From Myxococcales bacterium (GTDB lineage Bacteria; Myxococcota; UBA727; JABDBI01): 47,635 bases of DNA. The notes beneath the pieces were generated by a model. It was not told the DNA's origin, made no database searches, and saw only the letters and a program-made list of their open reading frames with translations. Both the position numbers and the translations under genes were made by a program. The number at the start of each line of letters is the position of its first letter. The first letter of the stretch is position 1. Location of the stretch: NCBI GenBank assembly GCA_947445025.1, contig CANFCB010000005.1, positions 1 to 47,635 on the forward strand. Direction: 5' to 3'. Below are positions 9,221-16,692 of the stretch, piece by piece.

Positions 9221-9469
9221 ATGACGATCGATACCGAAGAAAAGTTGGCTTACAAAATACGACCTAAGAGCGTTTGCCTGCGTTGCAGCGGGTATATGGA
9301 GCGAAAATATATCATTCGCGAAGGCATGAATGCGCGCTTTTGGGGTGACAGCAATCCTGATTTACGCTTGGGCGGCATGGAGTTGCATCAGTATGTGTGT
9401 ATTGTTTGTGGCGCAGGCAATGCTTATCAGTTTGACTCTCAGATCGCTTGGGTTAAAAGGGGAGCATGA
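9221..9469 (+). CDS. Small hypothetical protein with two CxxC pairs
   Basis: An 82-residue protein with CLRC near residue 19 and CIVC near residue 60, likely one zinc-ribbon site. The segment between them is polar and contains YMERKYIIREGM. The family is unrecognised and no function is proposed. The stop lies 27 bases before the chosen nth start, so they are probably co-transcribed. Codon use looks like the neighbours. Confidence 0.55.
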   Translation: MTIDTEEKLAYKIRPKSVCLRCSGYMERKYIIREGMNARFWGDSNPDLRLGGMELHQYVCIVCGAGNAYQFDSQIAWVKRGA

Positions 9470-9496
9470 TGGTTATTGGGTGAGGCATACGAAGAC

Positions 9497-10153
9497 ATGG
9501 TCAGCGCTACGATAAAAATAGAAGCCCTTGCGATTCTGGATGCTTTGAGCAAGCGTTTTCCTGGGGCCAAAATAGAACTGCACTATCATGTGGGAGATCC
9601 TTGGACGCTTTTGGTGGCAGTTTGTTTATCGGCCCAAACTACAGATGTGGCGGTGAACAAGGTGACCCCGGCATTGTTCGCAAGGTTTCCTACTGCACAA
9701 GCATTTGCCTTGGCTAAATTTGAAGAGGTTGAACCTTACATTAAAACTTTAGGCTTATTTCGCAATAAGGCGAAAAATTTAGTTAAAGCAGGACAAATAG
9801 TCATGGAACGTTTTCATGGCCAGCTCCCCAAAGCTCGCGAGGATTTGGAAAGCATTCCAGGGGTGGGGGCTAAGTCTGCGGCGGTTATTATTGCCAATGC
9901 TTTTGGTGTACCAGCCATTGCCGTCGATACTCATGTGATGCGTATTGCTCAAAGAGCAGGTTTAACCAAGCAAACCGACCCGTCCAAAATCGAAAAAGAT
10001 TTAACCGCACTTTTGCCTCAAGATCGCTTGCTTGAAGCGCACCATACTTTTATTTGGCATGGCCGGCGCATTTGTTTTGCGCGCCAGCCTTTATGTTCGG
10101 AGTGCCCAGTGCGGGATATTTGTCCACGTATCGGGGTTAAGGCTTCGGCCTGA
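9497..10153 (+). CDS. nth: Endonuclease III (DNA glycosylase/AP lyase)
   Basis: A base-excision-repair enzyme removing oxidised pyrimidines and cleaving the abasic site. The helix-hairpin-helix is LESIPGVGAKSAAVI, with the catalytic lysine in GVGAKSA. The catalytic Asp is in AVDTHVMRIAQR. The C-terminus has the [4Fe-4S] pattern C-x6-C-x2-C-x5-C (CFARQPLCSECPVRDIC). At 218 residues the length is typical. The start at ATG 9497 matches the family N-terminus; a TTG at 9476 has the better ribosome-binding site (AGGGGAG) and would add seven residues, so the start is not fully settled. Confidence 0.95.
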   Translation: MVSATIKIEALAILDALSKRFPGAKIELHYHVGDPWTLLVAVCLSAQTTDVAVNKVTPALFARFPTAQAFALAKFEEVEPYIKTLGLFRNKAKNLVKAGQIVMERFHGQLPKAREDLESIPGVGAKSAAVIIANAFGVPAIAVDTHVMRIAQRAGLTKQTDPSKIEKDLTALLPQDRLLEAHHTFIWHGRRICFARQPLCSECPVRDICPRIGVKASA

Positions 10154-10171
10154 TTCAGGAGGACTTGCTAT

Positions 10172-10525
10172 ATGCTGCAACTTATTGCTTTGTGTCTATC
10201 TTTGCTTTTTGAAATTCCACTGATTCTGCTGCTGCTTAAAGGCTCTCGCTTCATGCAATCGCTGACGTTTTTTCAGCGTGTTCTATGGGCTGCTGTGCCC
10301 ACATTGATTACTCATCCTTTTTTATGGATGGCTTCTGCTCGTTGGTTTTCTTTCATAGCCTACGGGCCGCGGATTTTGCTGCTGGAGAGCGGTGTGGTCT
10401 TACTGGAAAGTGTTTTGCTGAGGCTTTTGTTTCGTTTGCCAATTATTAAAGCGCTGCTGGTTTCGTTGCTGGTGAATACAGTATCGACGCTGTTGGGACT
10501 TTTGCTTTGGCGCTTGATTTTATAG
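10172..10525 (+). CDS. Small hydrophobic membrane protein
   Basis: A 117-residue protein, almost entirely hydrophobic, with four likely membrane helices and a Leu-rich C-terminus. The family is unrecognised. A clear AGGAGG ribosome-binding site precedes the ATG, which is good support for a real gene despite the lack of motifs. It follows nth by 18 bases. Its last 80 bases overlap the end of a convergent membrane-protein gene on the other strand. Confidence 0.65.
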   Translation: MLQLIALCLSLLFEIPLILLLLKGSRFMQSLTFFQRVLWAAVPTLITHPFLWMASARWFSFIAYGPRILLLESGVVLLESVLLRLLFRLPIIKALLVSLLVNTVSTLLGLLLWRLIL

Positions 10526-11474
10526 CGGCAAAGGCCAACATGAGCAGAGGAATTTCTACCCAAGCATGAAGCGCGGCAAAGATGCCATAAAAACTACGAG
10601 CAGTTTGAAAATCCCAGAAAAAACTAAGCGAAAATAAAACCGAGGCACCGGAGACTAGCAGCAAAAACTTCTGTGGTGTTGGCCATGATAACCAGGTTGT
10701 TTGGGTGTCTGATTTTTGAAAGCGCTGTTGAATCCGTGGTAAAACATGAATCACGGCGACATAATGCATACATTGGGCAAAGCTGGCGGCACTAAAAGCA
10801 TTAATCGCCCAGCTGGTATCGCGAATAGCCACTGGCAAATAAACACCAAGCTGTGAGGCTAAAGGTCCTGTCGCCAAAAAAGAAGCATCTGGCCAAACGC
10901 CCAACCAGTTTTCCAGCAGCACGTGGGGCCAGCCGCTCAAGATCAGCAGCGGCATTAGCACAAACACCAACAGGCAAAGATAAGTCGCAGATTGTCTAAA
11001 GCTTGCGGGTACGCCTTCGACGATAAAACCAATCGGCGTTAAATTATGTAAAAAAGCCATAATCAATAAGGTGCCTGCGGGGGAAATCAGCCAGCCTGTT
11101 AAAAGGAGGCTCGCCACTAAAATGGCCAGCCACGGGGATTCTTTTTTCTCGTGCAAAAGGGTGGCGCTATAAACTGCGATAAAAAAAACCAAAATAACTT
11201 CAAAAGTAGTCACGCGCCAAGAGGGAACGATTTTAGCAATGACCAGCAGGCGAAAAATTACCACGCCCGTTAAAAGAGTGCCAAGTCCCATGGCAAAACG
11301 CTGCTTGATATCGCGCCCGAAACGTTGATCAACATAGCGTAATTCACAAAGCACATGGGTAATCCCAAACAGCGCGATGGTAGTGCTATAGGTTAACAAC
11401 GGAGCGCAGACACTAAGTAGCAAAGCGCCAAGGACTGCGATTGCTGCAAAAATAATGGTTTGGGACTTGGCCAA
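10446..11474 (-). CDS. Polytopic membrane protein with conserved-looking histidines
   Basis: An unrecognised 342-residue protein with about nine membrane helices. Histidines sit in or next to the helices: ITHVLCELRYVDQRFG near residue 38, AFLHNLTPIG near 140, CMHYVAVIHVLPR near 240 and ALHAWVEIPLL near 307. This spacing could support metal or heme binding. It recalls at a distance the Brp/Blh carotene-cleavage family or heme-copper oxidase helices, but I cannot assign it. It starts four bases after the stop of the short MYXO-CTERM-like gene, so the two form a tight pair. Its 3' end overlaps the convergent small membrane gene by 80 bases. Confidence 0.7.
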   Translation of the reverse strand: MAKSQTIIFAAIAVLGALLLSVCAPLLTYSTTIALFGITHVLCELRYVDQRFGRDIKQRFAMGLGTLLTGVVIFRLLVIAKIVPSWRVTTFEVILVFFIAVYSATLLHEKKESPWLAILVASLLLTGWLISPAGTLLIMAFLHNLTPIGFIVEGVPASFRQSATYLCLLVFVLMPLLILSGWPHVLLENWLGVWPDASFLATGPLASQLGVYLPVAIRDTSWAINAFSAASFAQCMHYVAVIHVLPRIQQRFQKSDTQTTWLSWPTPQKFLLLVSGASVLFSLSFFWDFQTARSFYGIFAALHAWVEIPLLMLAFAAIKSSAKAKVPTASILYSPATKPAAL

Positions 11475-11478
11475 CGTA

Positions 11479-11796
11479 TTATCTCGTGCGTCTTCGTGAT
11501 CGAATTAGCAGAGTAAAGCCCAAGCTCAAAGAAAACAAAGACACAAATGCGGTTGATGCGGAGCCAAGGCTATTGCATCCGCCCGAAGCTGGGGCTAAAT
11601 TGGTGGTGATAATGCAAGAAAGTTTGCCATTGGCACCAGCTGCCCAGACACCAGCATTTCCGGCGCTATTTTTGCAGTCACGACCTACTTCTGCCTGATT
11701 ACTGTCTCCACCAGGATTATGTGGAATATCCGCGTACGAGAAGCTGCCGGCCAAGCTGGTGATGAATAGCAATGAGTAAATAAAGTTTTTGCGCAC
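11479..11796 (-). CDS. Short surface protein with MYXO-CTERM-like sorting tail
   Basis: A 105-residue exported protein. It has a signal peptide (cleavage likely after SFSYA, residue ~22) and a mature part of only about 50 residues with a possible disulfide pair (RDCKNSAGN and LSCIITT). The C-terminal tail is Gly-Gly-Cys, a hydrophobic helix and a terminal RSRRRTR cluster. That Cys/helix/Arg layout is the MYXO-CTERM sorting signal pattern, known to be cleaved and anchored by myxosortases. It is the first gene of a pair with the His-rich membrane protein. The function of the mature peptide is unknown. Confidence 0.7.
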   Translation of the reverse strand: MRKNFIYSLLFITSLAGSFSYADIPHNPGGDSNQAEVGRDCKNSAGNAGVWAAGANGKLSCIITTNLAPASGGCNSLGSASTAFVSLFSLSLGFTLLIRSRRRTR

Positions 11797-11874
11797 GGAA
11801 TTTTCCCTAAGTTTAAGTAAGATACAACTTAGAGAACTGTTCCAGCGAAAGTGTTCATTTTATTTCAAATATTT

Positions 11875-12852
11875 TTACGAAAGATTTCTAGGGATCAGCA
11901 GACTCAGTAAGTCGTCGGGCAAGGGCGCGGTGAAAGTATACTCTTTGCCAAAGAGTTCAAAAGAAAGAGCATGGGCATGCAAGGCATGGCGGTGATGATC
12001 TGGCCTTTTTATCGCTTTATCTTGGGTGAAGGCGTCGAAATATTCATCGCCCATGGCATAAAGTTTGTCGCCCACGATAGGAAAGCCTTCCAGGCTTAAG
12101 TGCGCTCTGATTTGGTGCTGCCGTCCGGTTTTGGGGTGGCATTCTACCAAGGTTCGGTCAGAATCCGGGTAGTATTGCAAAGGCTTCACGTGGGTCTCGC
12201 AGAGAAGCCCGTTTTCGGCATCATGAATCATGCGAATGCGCACTAGCCCCCGGTCACCTTGCAGCGCTAAAGGCCAGGTAATATGCAGAGGGTTTTCCAT
12301 GTTCCCGCGCACGATGGCCAGATAAGTTTTTTCAATTTTACCGCGCATAAAAGCAGTCTTTAGATGCGATTGAGTTTTCTTGTTGCGCGCCGCAATGAGC
12401 ACGCCACTGGTTTCGCGATCGAGTCGATGACAAGGATGCGGCGTGTTCTCTGGATATTTTTGCAAAAACCAATGGGTAAGCGTCTGATAAAGATGACGGG
12501 ACGTGGGGTGAATGACCAAATCTGTCGGTTTATTGATGACGACAAAATCGTCATTTTCAAAAAGTATGTCGATTTTTTTGAGCGTCAGTGGAGCTTCATC
12601 GGGCGGCATGCGCCAGAGTTGAACGGCCTCACCTCCAAAAAAGCGCCGAGAAGCTTTGAGGCTACCCTCAACACTTCTAAAATCGCCAGAGATAATTAAG
12701 TTTTGTGCGCGGGTACGGCTTAAGCGTCCAATCTTGTAGACCAAATATTGGTCAGCGCGAATACCGCCCATAAAAGGCGGCACATGCCAGGTTTGCACAA
12801 CGGCTTTGGGGTGTAGATAGGCGGGCTGTAGTGGCGTTTTTAATTGGGACAT
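11875..12852 (-). CDS. RluA-family pseudouridine synthase
   Basis: Isomerises uridine to pseudouridine in rRNA or tRNA. An S4-like RNA-binding segment (IRADQYLVYKIGRLSRTRAQ) at residues ~31-50 precedes the catalytic domain. The catalytic Asp is D145 within HRLDRETSG. The KTGRQHQIRAHL motif and the C-terminal HALSFELFG typical of RluA-type enzymes are present. The length of 325 residues fits. The target (RluC/RluD-like or other) cannot be decided from motifs. The ATG overlaps the last 13 bases of the pseudopilin gene. Confidence 0.9.
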   Translation of the reverse strand: MSQLKTPLQPAYLHPKAVVQTWHVPPFMGGIRADQYLVYKIGRLSRTRAQNLIISGDFRSVEGSLKASRRFFGGEAVQLWRMPPDEAPLTLKKIDILFENDDFVVINKPTDLVIHPTSRHLYQTLTHWFLQKYPENTPHPCHRLDRETSGVLIAARNKKTQSHLKTAFMRGKIEKTYLAIVRGNMENPLHITWPLALQGDRGLVRIRMIHDAENGLLCETHVKPLQYYPDSDRTLVECHPKTGRQHQIRAHLSLEGFPIVGDKLYAMGDEYFDAFTQDKAIKRPDHHRHALHAHALSFELFGKEYTFTAPLPDDLLSLLIPRNLS

Positions 12853-13247
12853 GCGTTTTGCAGATGTTTAAGTGTACCCGTTTGATCGATGGACCAGGAA
12901 TCAGGTGTTGTAAAATTTTTCTTTTTGCCCAGGGCCTTTATGCAAAATGTTTTCTCCGCAGTATGACTTATTTCGAAGCTATAATATTTCCCTTTAATAG
13001 GTGTGATCTCCAGTTTTTGCAAGCTTTTCAGGTCGGCGTATTGTTGATGCGTGGCATGGTATAGCTTTTGAGCTTGATAAAGATTGGTTAGTTTCATGCG
13101 TGCTTCACTTTGCTTGGCGAGGCACTGAAATTTTTTAAAATATGGCAAGGTGAGTACGGTTAAGGCGCCCAATATACACGAAAGCATAAAGATCTCTAGC
13201 AATCTTGAGCCTTTCCAAAATGGCTTTTGCGTGGCATACCCCCACAT
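12840..13247 (-). CDS. Orphan pseudopilin-like protein with divergent prepilin leader
   Basis: A 135-residue protein with the plan of a type II/type IV (pseudo)pilin. It has a 13-residue leader ending in glycine, cleavage G13/S14, and Glu at mature position +5 (G-SRLLE). A hydrophobic helix (MLSCILGALTVLTLPYF) and a helical stem (QSEARMKLTNLYQAQKLYHA) follow, then a small C-terminal domain with a Cys near the end. The usual FTLIE is replaced by SRLLE, so processing is likely but not certain. No other secretion or pilus gene lies nearby, so it would act with machinery encoded elsewhere. It precedes and overlaps the pseudouridine synthase gene. Confidence 0.7.
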   Translation of the reverse strand: MWGYATQKPFWKGSRLLEIFMLSCILGALTVLTLPYFKKFQCLAKQSEARMKLTNLYQAQKLYHATHQQYADLKSLQKLEITPIKGKYYSFEISHTAEKTFCIKALGKKKNFTTPDSWSIDQTGTLKHLQNACPN

Positions 13248-13332
13248 AGTTGTTGGTTAGAAACTAAAAGTTCTGGCAATGATCGTCTGTTTGATGCATA
13301 AATACCAATAAAATTGTTCAAGGAGCACGATA

Positions 13333-13983
13333 ATGGCTCAGTCTAAAGCACCCCCCTTTACCCTTTATGAATACCGAGCTTCACCTTTTTGTGTTGCCGT
13401 CCGCATTGCTCTGGCTGAGTGCGATGTAGCTTTTACCCCTCGTGAAGTTGATTTGGACAAGCCCAGAACTGCAGCCTTTTTAAAGCGCAGTCCTTTTGGT
13501 CGATTGCCTGCTTTAGTCGAGCATCGCCCCGGTGGCGAATTAGCCATTTTTGAATCGCCCGCCATTTTGCTTTTTTTGGCAGAACGTTTTGAAAAAAGCT
13601 CGCTAGGGTTTAATGATCTTTCTTCTAAAGCACAAAGCTTGTCTTGGGTTAGTTTTATCTCCACGGGGTTCGCTGAACAATTGTGGGCGGTTTTGTTAGA
13701 ATCTAAAGGCGAGACCGGGCGCTCCAATTCCGAAACATTGACTGAAGCGCAGACACTTTTCGAGCAACAAATCGACGTGCTTGATAAGCATTTGGCGAGA
13801 AGAGCATTCTTGGCAGGGGATTATTCTGTTGCTGATACTTTTGCGACGCCACTTTTAGATTTACTCGATTACGTCAAAGACCTCGACATGGATGGTTTTC
13901 CTCATGTATTGTCATGGCGTGAACGTTTGCGGTCACGACCCAGTTACAAAAATGCTTGGCCTAGCGAAAAAGAAGAGAAGTGA
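13333..13983 (+). CDS. Glutathione S-transferase family protein
   Basis: A cytosolic GST-fold protein of 216 residues. The N-terminal thioredoxin-like domain holds SPFCVAVRIALAE, then PFGRLPALVE with the conserved cis-Pro, then IFESPAILLFLAERF for glutathione gamma-glutamyl binding. The C-terminal helical domain includes FLAGDYSVADTFATPLLDLL, the N-capping-box region of GSTs. It likely conjugates or reduces electrophiles; the substrate is unknown. The 3' end overlaps thiL, and its terminator appears to lie inside the thiL coding sequence. Confidence 0.88.
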   Translation: MAQSKAPPFTLYEYRASPFCVAVRIALAECDVAFTPREVDLDKPRTAAFLKRSPFGRLPALVEHRPGGELAIFESPAILLFLAERFEKSSLGFNDLSSKAQSLSWVSFISTGFAEQLWAVLLESKGETGRSNSETLTEAQTLFEQQIDVLDKHLARRAFLAGDYSVADTFATPLLDLLDYVKDLDMDGFPHVLSWRERLRSRPSYKNAWPSEKEEK

Positions 13984-14969
13984 TCGTAACCTGATTGTTC
14001 AAGCAAACAAAGCTCCTGGTTTTTTTTCAAAAAAACTTGGGGGCTTTTTTTTTGCCGCAAAGATATGATTTCTCCAATTTCAATCACAGAACGCAGTTTT
14101 AATTTTTCCTGAAGTTTTTTGCGGTTGGCTTTAGGAATGGTAAACAGTAAAGCGTATTCCTCGCCACTGCTTAAAGTTAGTGATTCTGCGTCAGCTAAAT
14201 CTTTGATACGTGGATCAATGGCCTTATTTAGATCAGAAATCACTGAGCTGACACCGCTTGCCTGACAAAGTTTATATAAATCTTGGCTGAGTCCGTCAGA
14301 GATATCCATGCAAGCAGAAGCAAGTCCAACCAGTGCTTGCCCAATCACACCCTCGTCGTCTGGATAAAGGTGGGTTTTAATTCCCCCATTAATAAAAGGG
14401 GTAGGGGGATTTTTTACAGCCACCAATAACTCTTTTAACCCCGCAGCACTGGCTCCTACCGGCCTGCTTAAATAAATGCCATCGCCAGGTTTGGCTCCAC
14501 GTCGATTTAAGGGTTTGCCTTTGACATCGCCAAAAATAGTGATGGTGCAAGAAAATCGCGATTGGCTAAAACTTAAGTCCCCGCCATAAAATTGCAGTTT
14601 TTTTTTCAAGCAAGTTTTGCTGACACCTTGGCAAAATTGACGAATTAGCTCGGCATTTTTTGTAAGCCACATTTCAGGAACTTCTAGTGACCAAACAAAG
14701 CCAACCGGTTTTGCTCCCATAGCACTTAAGTCAGAAAGATTTTGAATGACAGCGCGCTGCCCGGCAGATTCTAAAGGCGATAGTTCGTGAATAATAAAAT
14801 CGGTGCCTTCTTGAAAAGCATCGCAACTCACCACACGGGTGTGGCCTTTAGGGCAGGGTGGCAAGCTGGCAGCGTCGTCTAGTAAATCATGGGCGCCTTT
14901 GGCCATGATTGGCTGCAAGACGCTTTTAATGATTGAAATAACTTGCTGTTCGGACCAAACTTTTGTCAT
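13944..14969 (-). CDS. thiL: Thiamine-monophosphate kinase
   Basis: Phosphorylates thiamine monophosphate to the active cofactor thiamine pyrophosphate. Recognisable ThiL/PurM-fold pieces are LLDDAASLPPCPKGH at residue ~25, the nucleotide-binding NLSDLSAMGAKPVGFVWSLE, the FYGGDLS metal-binding segment (GGDTT in most relatives), ASACMDISDGLSQDL, and LTLSSGEEYALLFT. At 341 residues it is in the family range. Residues ~185-197 (NPPTPFINGGI) are a translated palindromic repeat, an insertion not expected in the family. The C-terminal Lys-rich part also serves as the neighbour's terminator. Confidence 0.9.
   Translation of the reverse strand: MTKVWSEQQVISIIKSVLQPIMAKGAHDLLDDAASLPPCPKGHTRVVSCDAFQEGTDFIIHELSPLESAGQRAVIQNLSDLSAMGAKPVGFVWSLEVPEMWLTKNAELIRQFCQGVSKTCLKKKLQFYGGDLSFSQSRFSCTITIFGDVKGKPLNRRGAKPGDGIYLSRPVGASAAGLKELLVAVKNPPTPFINGGIKTHLYPDDEGVIGQALVGLASACMDISDGLSQDLYKLCQASGVSSVISDLNKAIDPRIKDLADAESLTLSSGEEYALLFTIPKANRKKLQEKLKLRSVIEIGEIISLRQKKSPQVFLKKNQELCLLEQSGYDHFSSFSLGQAFL
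14010..14053 (+). terminator. Intrinsic terminator for the GST gene, inside thiL
   Basis: Starting 27 bases after the GST stop, AAGCTCC and a T-rich arm pair with an A-rich arm and GGGGGCTT across a very short loop, with G.T wobbles and one mismatch. Eight or more T follow. On the plus strand this is a classic rho-independent terminator. The same bases encode Lys/Phe-rich residues near the C-terminus of ThiL on the other strand. Confidence 0.65.
14379..14415. repeat. Dispersed palindromic repeat, copy inside thiL
   Basis: AATTCCCCC - short AT spacer - GGGGTAGGGGGATTTTTT. It matches the element at 14988-15021 in the same orientation and the one at 37-68 in the opposite orientation. It lies in frame in thiL and contributes the peptide NPPTPFINGGI, a peptide style typical of translated copies of this repeat class. 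Confidence 0.8.
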
Positions 14970-14987
14970 GCGGCGATTCTAGGATTT

Positions 14988-15021
14988 AATTCCCCCTTAG
15001 CAAAAGGGGGTAGGGGGATTT
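14988..15021. repeat. Dispersed palindromic repeat, copy upstream of thiL
   Basis: AATTCCCCCTT - AGCA - AAGGGGG followed by TAGGGGGATTTA. It fills most of the 58-base gap between the stop of the fusion gene and the ATG of thiL. It can form a stem in the mRNA but lacks a T tract, so a terminator role is not supported. Confidence 0.8.
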
Positions 15022-15027
15022 AGTTTT

Positions 15028-16692
15028 TTATGGAAACTCTAGAACGAGGCCAAAGTTTAACATCAAGGGGATATTTTTCGTGGGCCACGCCGAAGAAAGA
15101 TCAGGGCCGCCGTGGCCAAAATTATTAATCGGCGCGTAAGCAATTTCTGCTTTTAAGTAGGTGTGCTCAAACGTTCCCATGCCTCGTGCTTGTCCCGCTG
15201 TTCTTGGATCAAGCACGTCGAGTAAAAACATGAATCCTGCGGCCGCTTCCCAACCGAAGCTGAAACGTATTGGTTCAATTGAGGCGCCGGCTTCAGCTAT
15301 AGAATCAAGTTTTCCTTGAAAAGTAGTAACGTAGCCCGCACCTACTAGGCCTGCTCTTAGATATGGGGCAAAAGGAATAAGTTCTATCCATTTGTCTAAA
15401 ATGTATGTGACTTGCGGAAGTTTGATGTGAAAAATGTGCAGACCAACATCGGTTTTTGTTTGGGTGCATTTATCCCGCGCTGCCAGCGCATGACCTGACG
15501 CGTAAGTGTAAGCAATGCCGGCGCCTACTTGCAGGCTGCCAAAGTCGTCAATTAAGTGAACATCTAAATCAAGTCCCATGAGTGGCAGTAAGGGGACATC
15601 GGCGTCGTCAGGCTTGCCAAATACGCATTTATATGGAGTAGGCGTAGCCCCTGCTTTAGTCTGGCTGCCGTCTATGTTGGGTAAATAGGGAGTGCCTCTG
15701 ATTGTCAAATTTAGTTGACCAAGATGTGCAGAAACAGGAAATGCTGCTAAAAATAAAACGATAAATAAAGATTTAGACGAGTCTGAATAAATTTTTTTCC
15801 TTCGTATGCCCAAAAAGATCAATCCTAAAAATCCCCACAAGGGCAAACAACTGGCAGAAGTAAGGCCTTGATTGCAATTGACGGGGCTAGGATCATAAAG
15901 ATCTGCAAAAGAATAAGAATTGGATGGCGTTGCTTGAGCTACATTGCTCCATAGCGATAGAGGGTTTTTGTCTTTATCAACTGCCCGTGCTTTAAAAATA
16001 TAAACTTGGGTATTGGTAATATTTTCGATGGAGAGACTGCTGGAAGTAGCAAAAAAGCTGGCTAGTAAATTTTTTCCCTCATGAGTAATAGTTGAACAAT
16101 CTTTATTGTTAATAAAGTCAGCTTCGGAAATTGAAGTAAGCGGGTATGTGTTTGTTTCTGTTGGAGACAATTTTCCATAACATATTTGGTAATTGTTAAT
16201 ATTTTTTCCGCCGTCATTGATGCTTAGTGTGACTTGCTCAAATTCTCCGCTGCTGGCGCTGAGTGTAACCTTCACAGGCGTTGTGTCGTAGGAATAGTCG
16301 ATTCTACCCGCTATTTTCTTATCGTTATATAGGCATAGATAAGTGTTTTTACTTATGCTGCCAGCCGTTGCACAAGCGTCAGTATCCACTAGAAAAGCAA
16401 TTTTTATTTCGAGGCTGTTCCTGGTTATTGAGAATGATTCCGAACCTTGAGGAAGCGCACTTTCACAGCTTCGATCCCGCGCATTTCTTTTTGTAATAGC
16501 AACCGTATTTCCTGCATAAGATTCTCTAATAGCAATCGCGATAGAATCACCAGTCTCGCATATGGCCCTTGAAAATTGCTGAATGGTTCCAAGCAATTTG
16601 GCTTGATTGTCTTGCTGCTGCGCCGAGGCTGTCCCCGTAAAAGCCAAGCAAGCTAATAGCAAAGAATAAATAATTAAATTTTTAGATTTCAC
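15028..16692 (-). CDS. Surface/outer-membrane fusion: MXAN_2561-like plus MXAN_2562-like
   Basis: One 554-residue frame holding two exported proteins end to end. Residues 1-24 are a signal peptide. Residues ~25-275 form a Cys-containing domain with a fibronectin-like end (VYIFKARAVDKDKNPLSLWS). Residues ~282-300 are a MYXO-CTERM-like tail (SCLPLWGF, helix, GIRRKK). Immediately after, ~307-322 is a second signal-peptide-like helix (LFIVLFLAAFPVSA), then ~230 residues of an outer-membrane beta-barrel type (RGTPYLPNIDG, aromatic C-terminus LVLEFP). By recall the halves correspond to MXAN_2561 and MXAN_2562, separate adjacent genes in myxobacteria. There is no usable ATG/GTG/TTG at the junction. 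The start GTG 16692 makes a GTGA overlap with asd, with GGAG upstream. Confidence 0.75.
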   Translation of the reverse strand: MKSKNLIIYSLLLACLAFTGTASAQQQDNQAKLLGTIQQFSRAICETGDSIAIAIRESYAGNTVAITKRNARDRSCESALPQGSESFSITRNSLEIKIAFLVDTDACATAGSISKNTYLCLYNDKKIAGRIDYSYDTTPVKVTLSASSGEFEQVTLSINDGGKNINNYQICYGKLSPTETNTYPLTSISEADFINNKDCSTITHEGKNLLASFFATSSSLSIENITNTQVYIFKARAVDKDKNPLSLWSNVAQATPSNSYSFADLYDPSPVNCNQGLTSASCLPLWGFLGLIFLGIRRKKIYSDSSKSLFIVLFLAAFPVSAHLGQLNLTIRGTPYLPNIDGSQTKAGATPTPYKCVFGKPDDADVPLLPLMGLDLDVHLIDDFGSLQVGAGIAYTYASGHALAARDKCTQTKTDVGLHIFHIKLPQVTYILDKWIELIPFAPYLRAGLVGAGYVTTFQGKLDSIAEAGASIEPIRFSFGWEAAAGFMFLLDVLDPRTAGQARGMGTFEHTYLKAEIAYAPINNFGHGGPDLSSAWPTKNIPLMLNFGLVLEFP

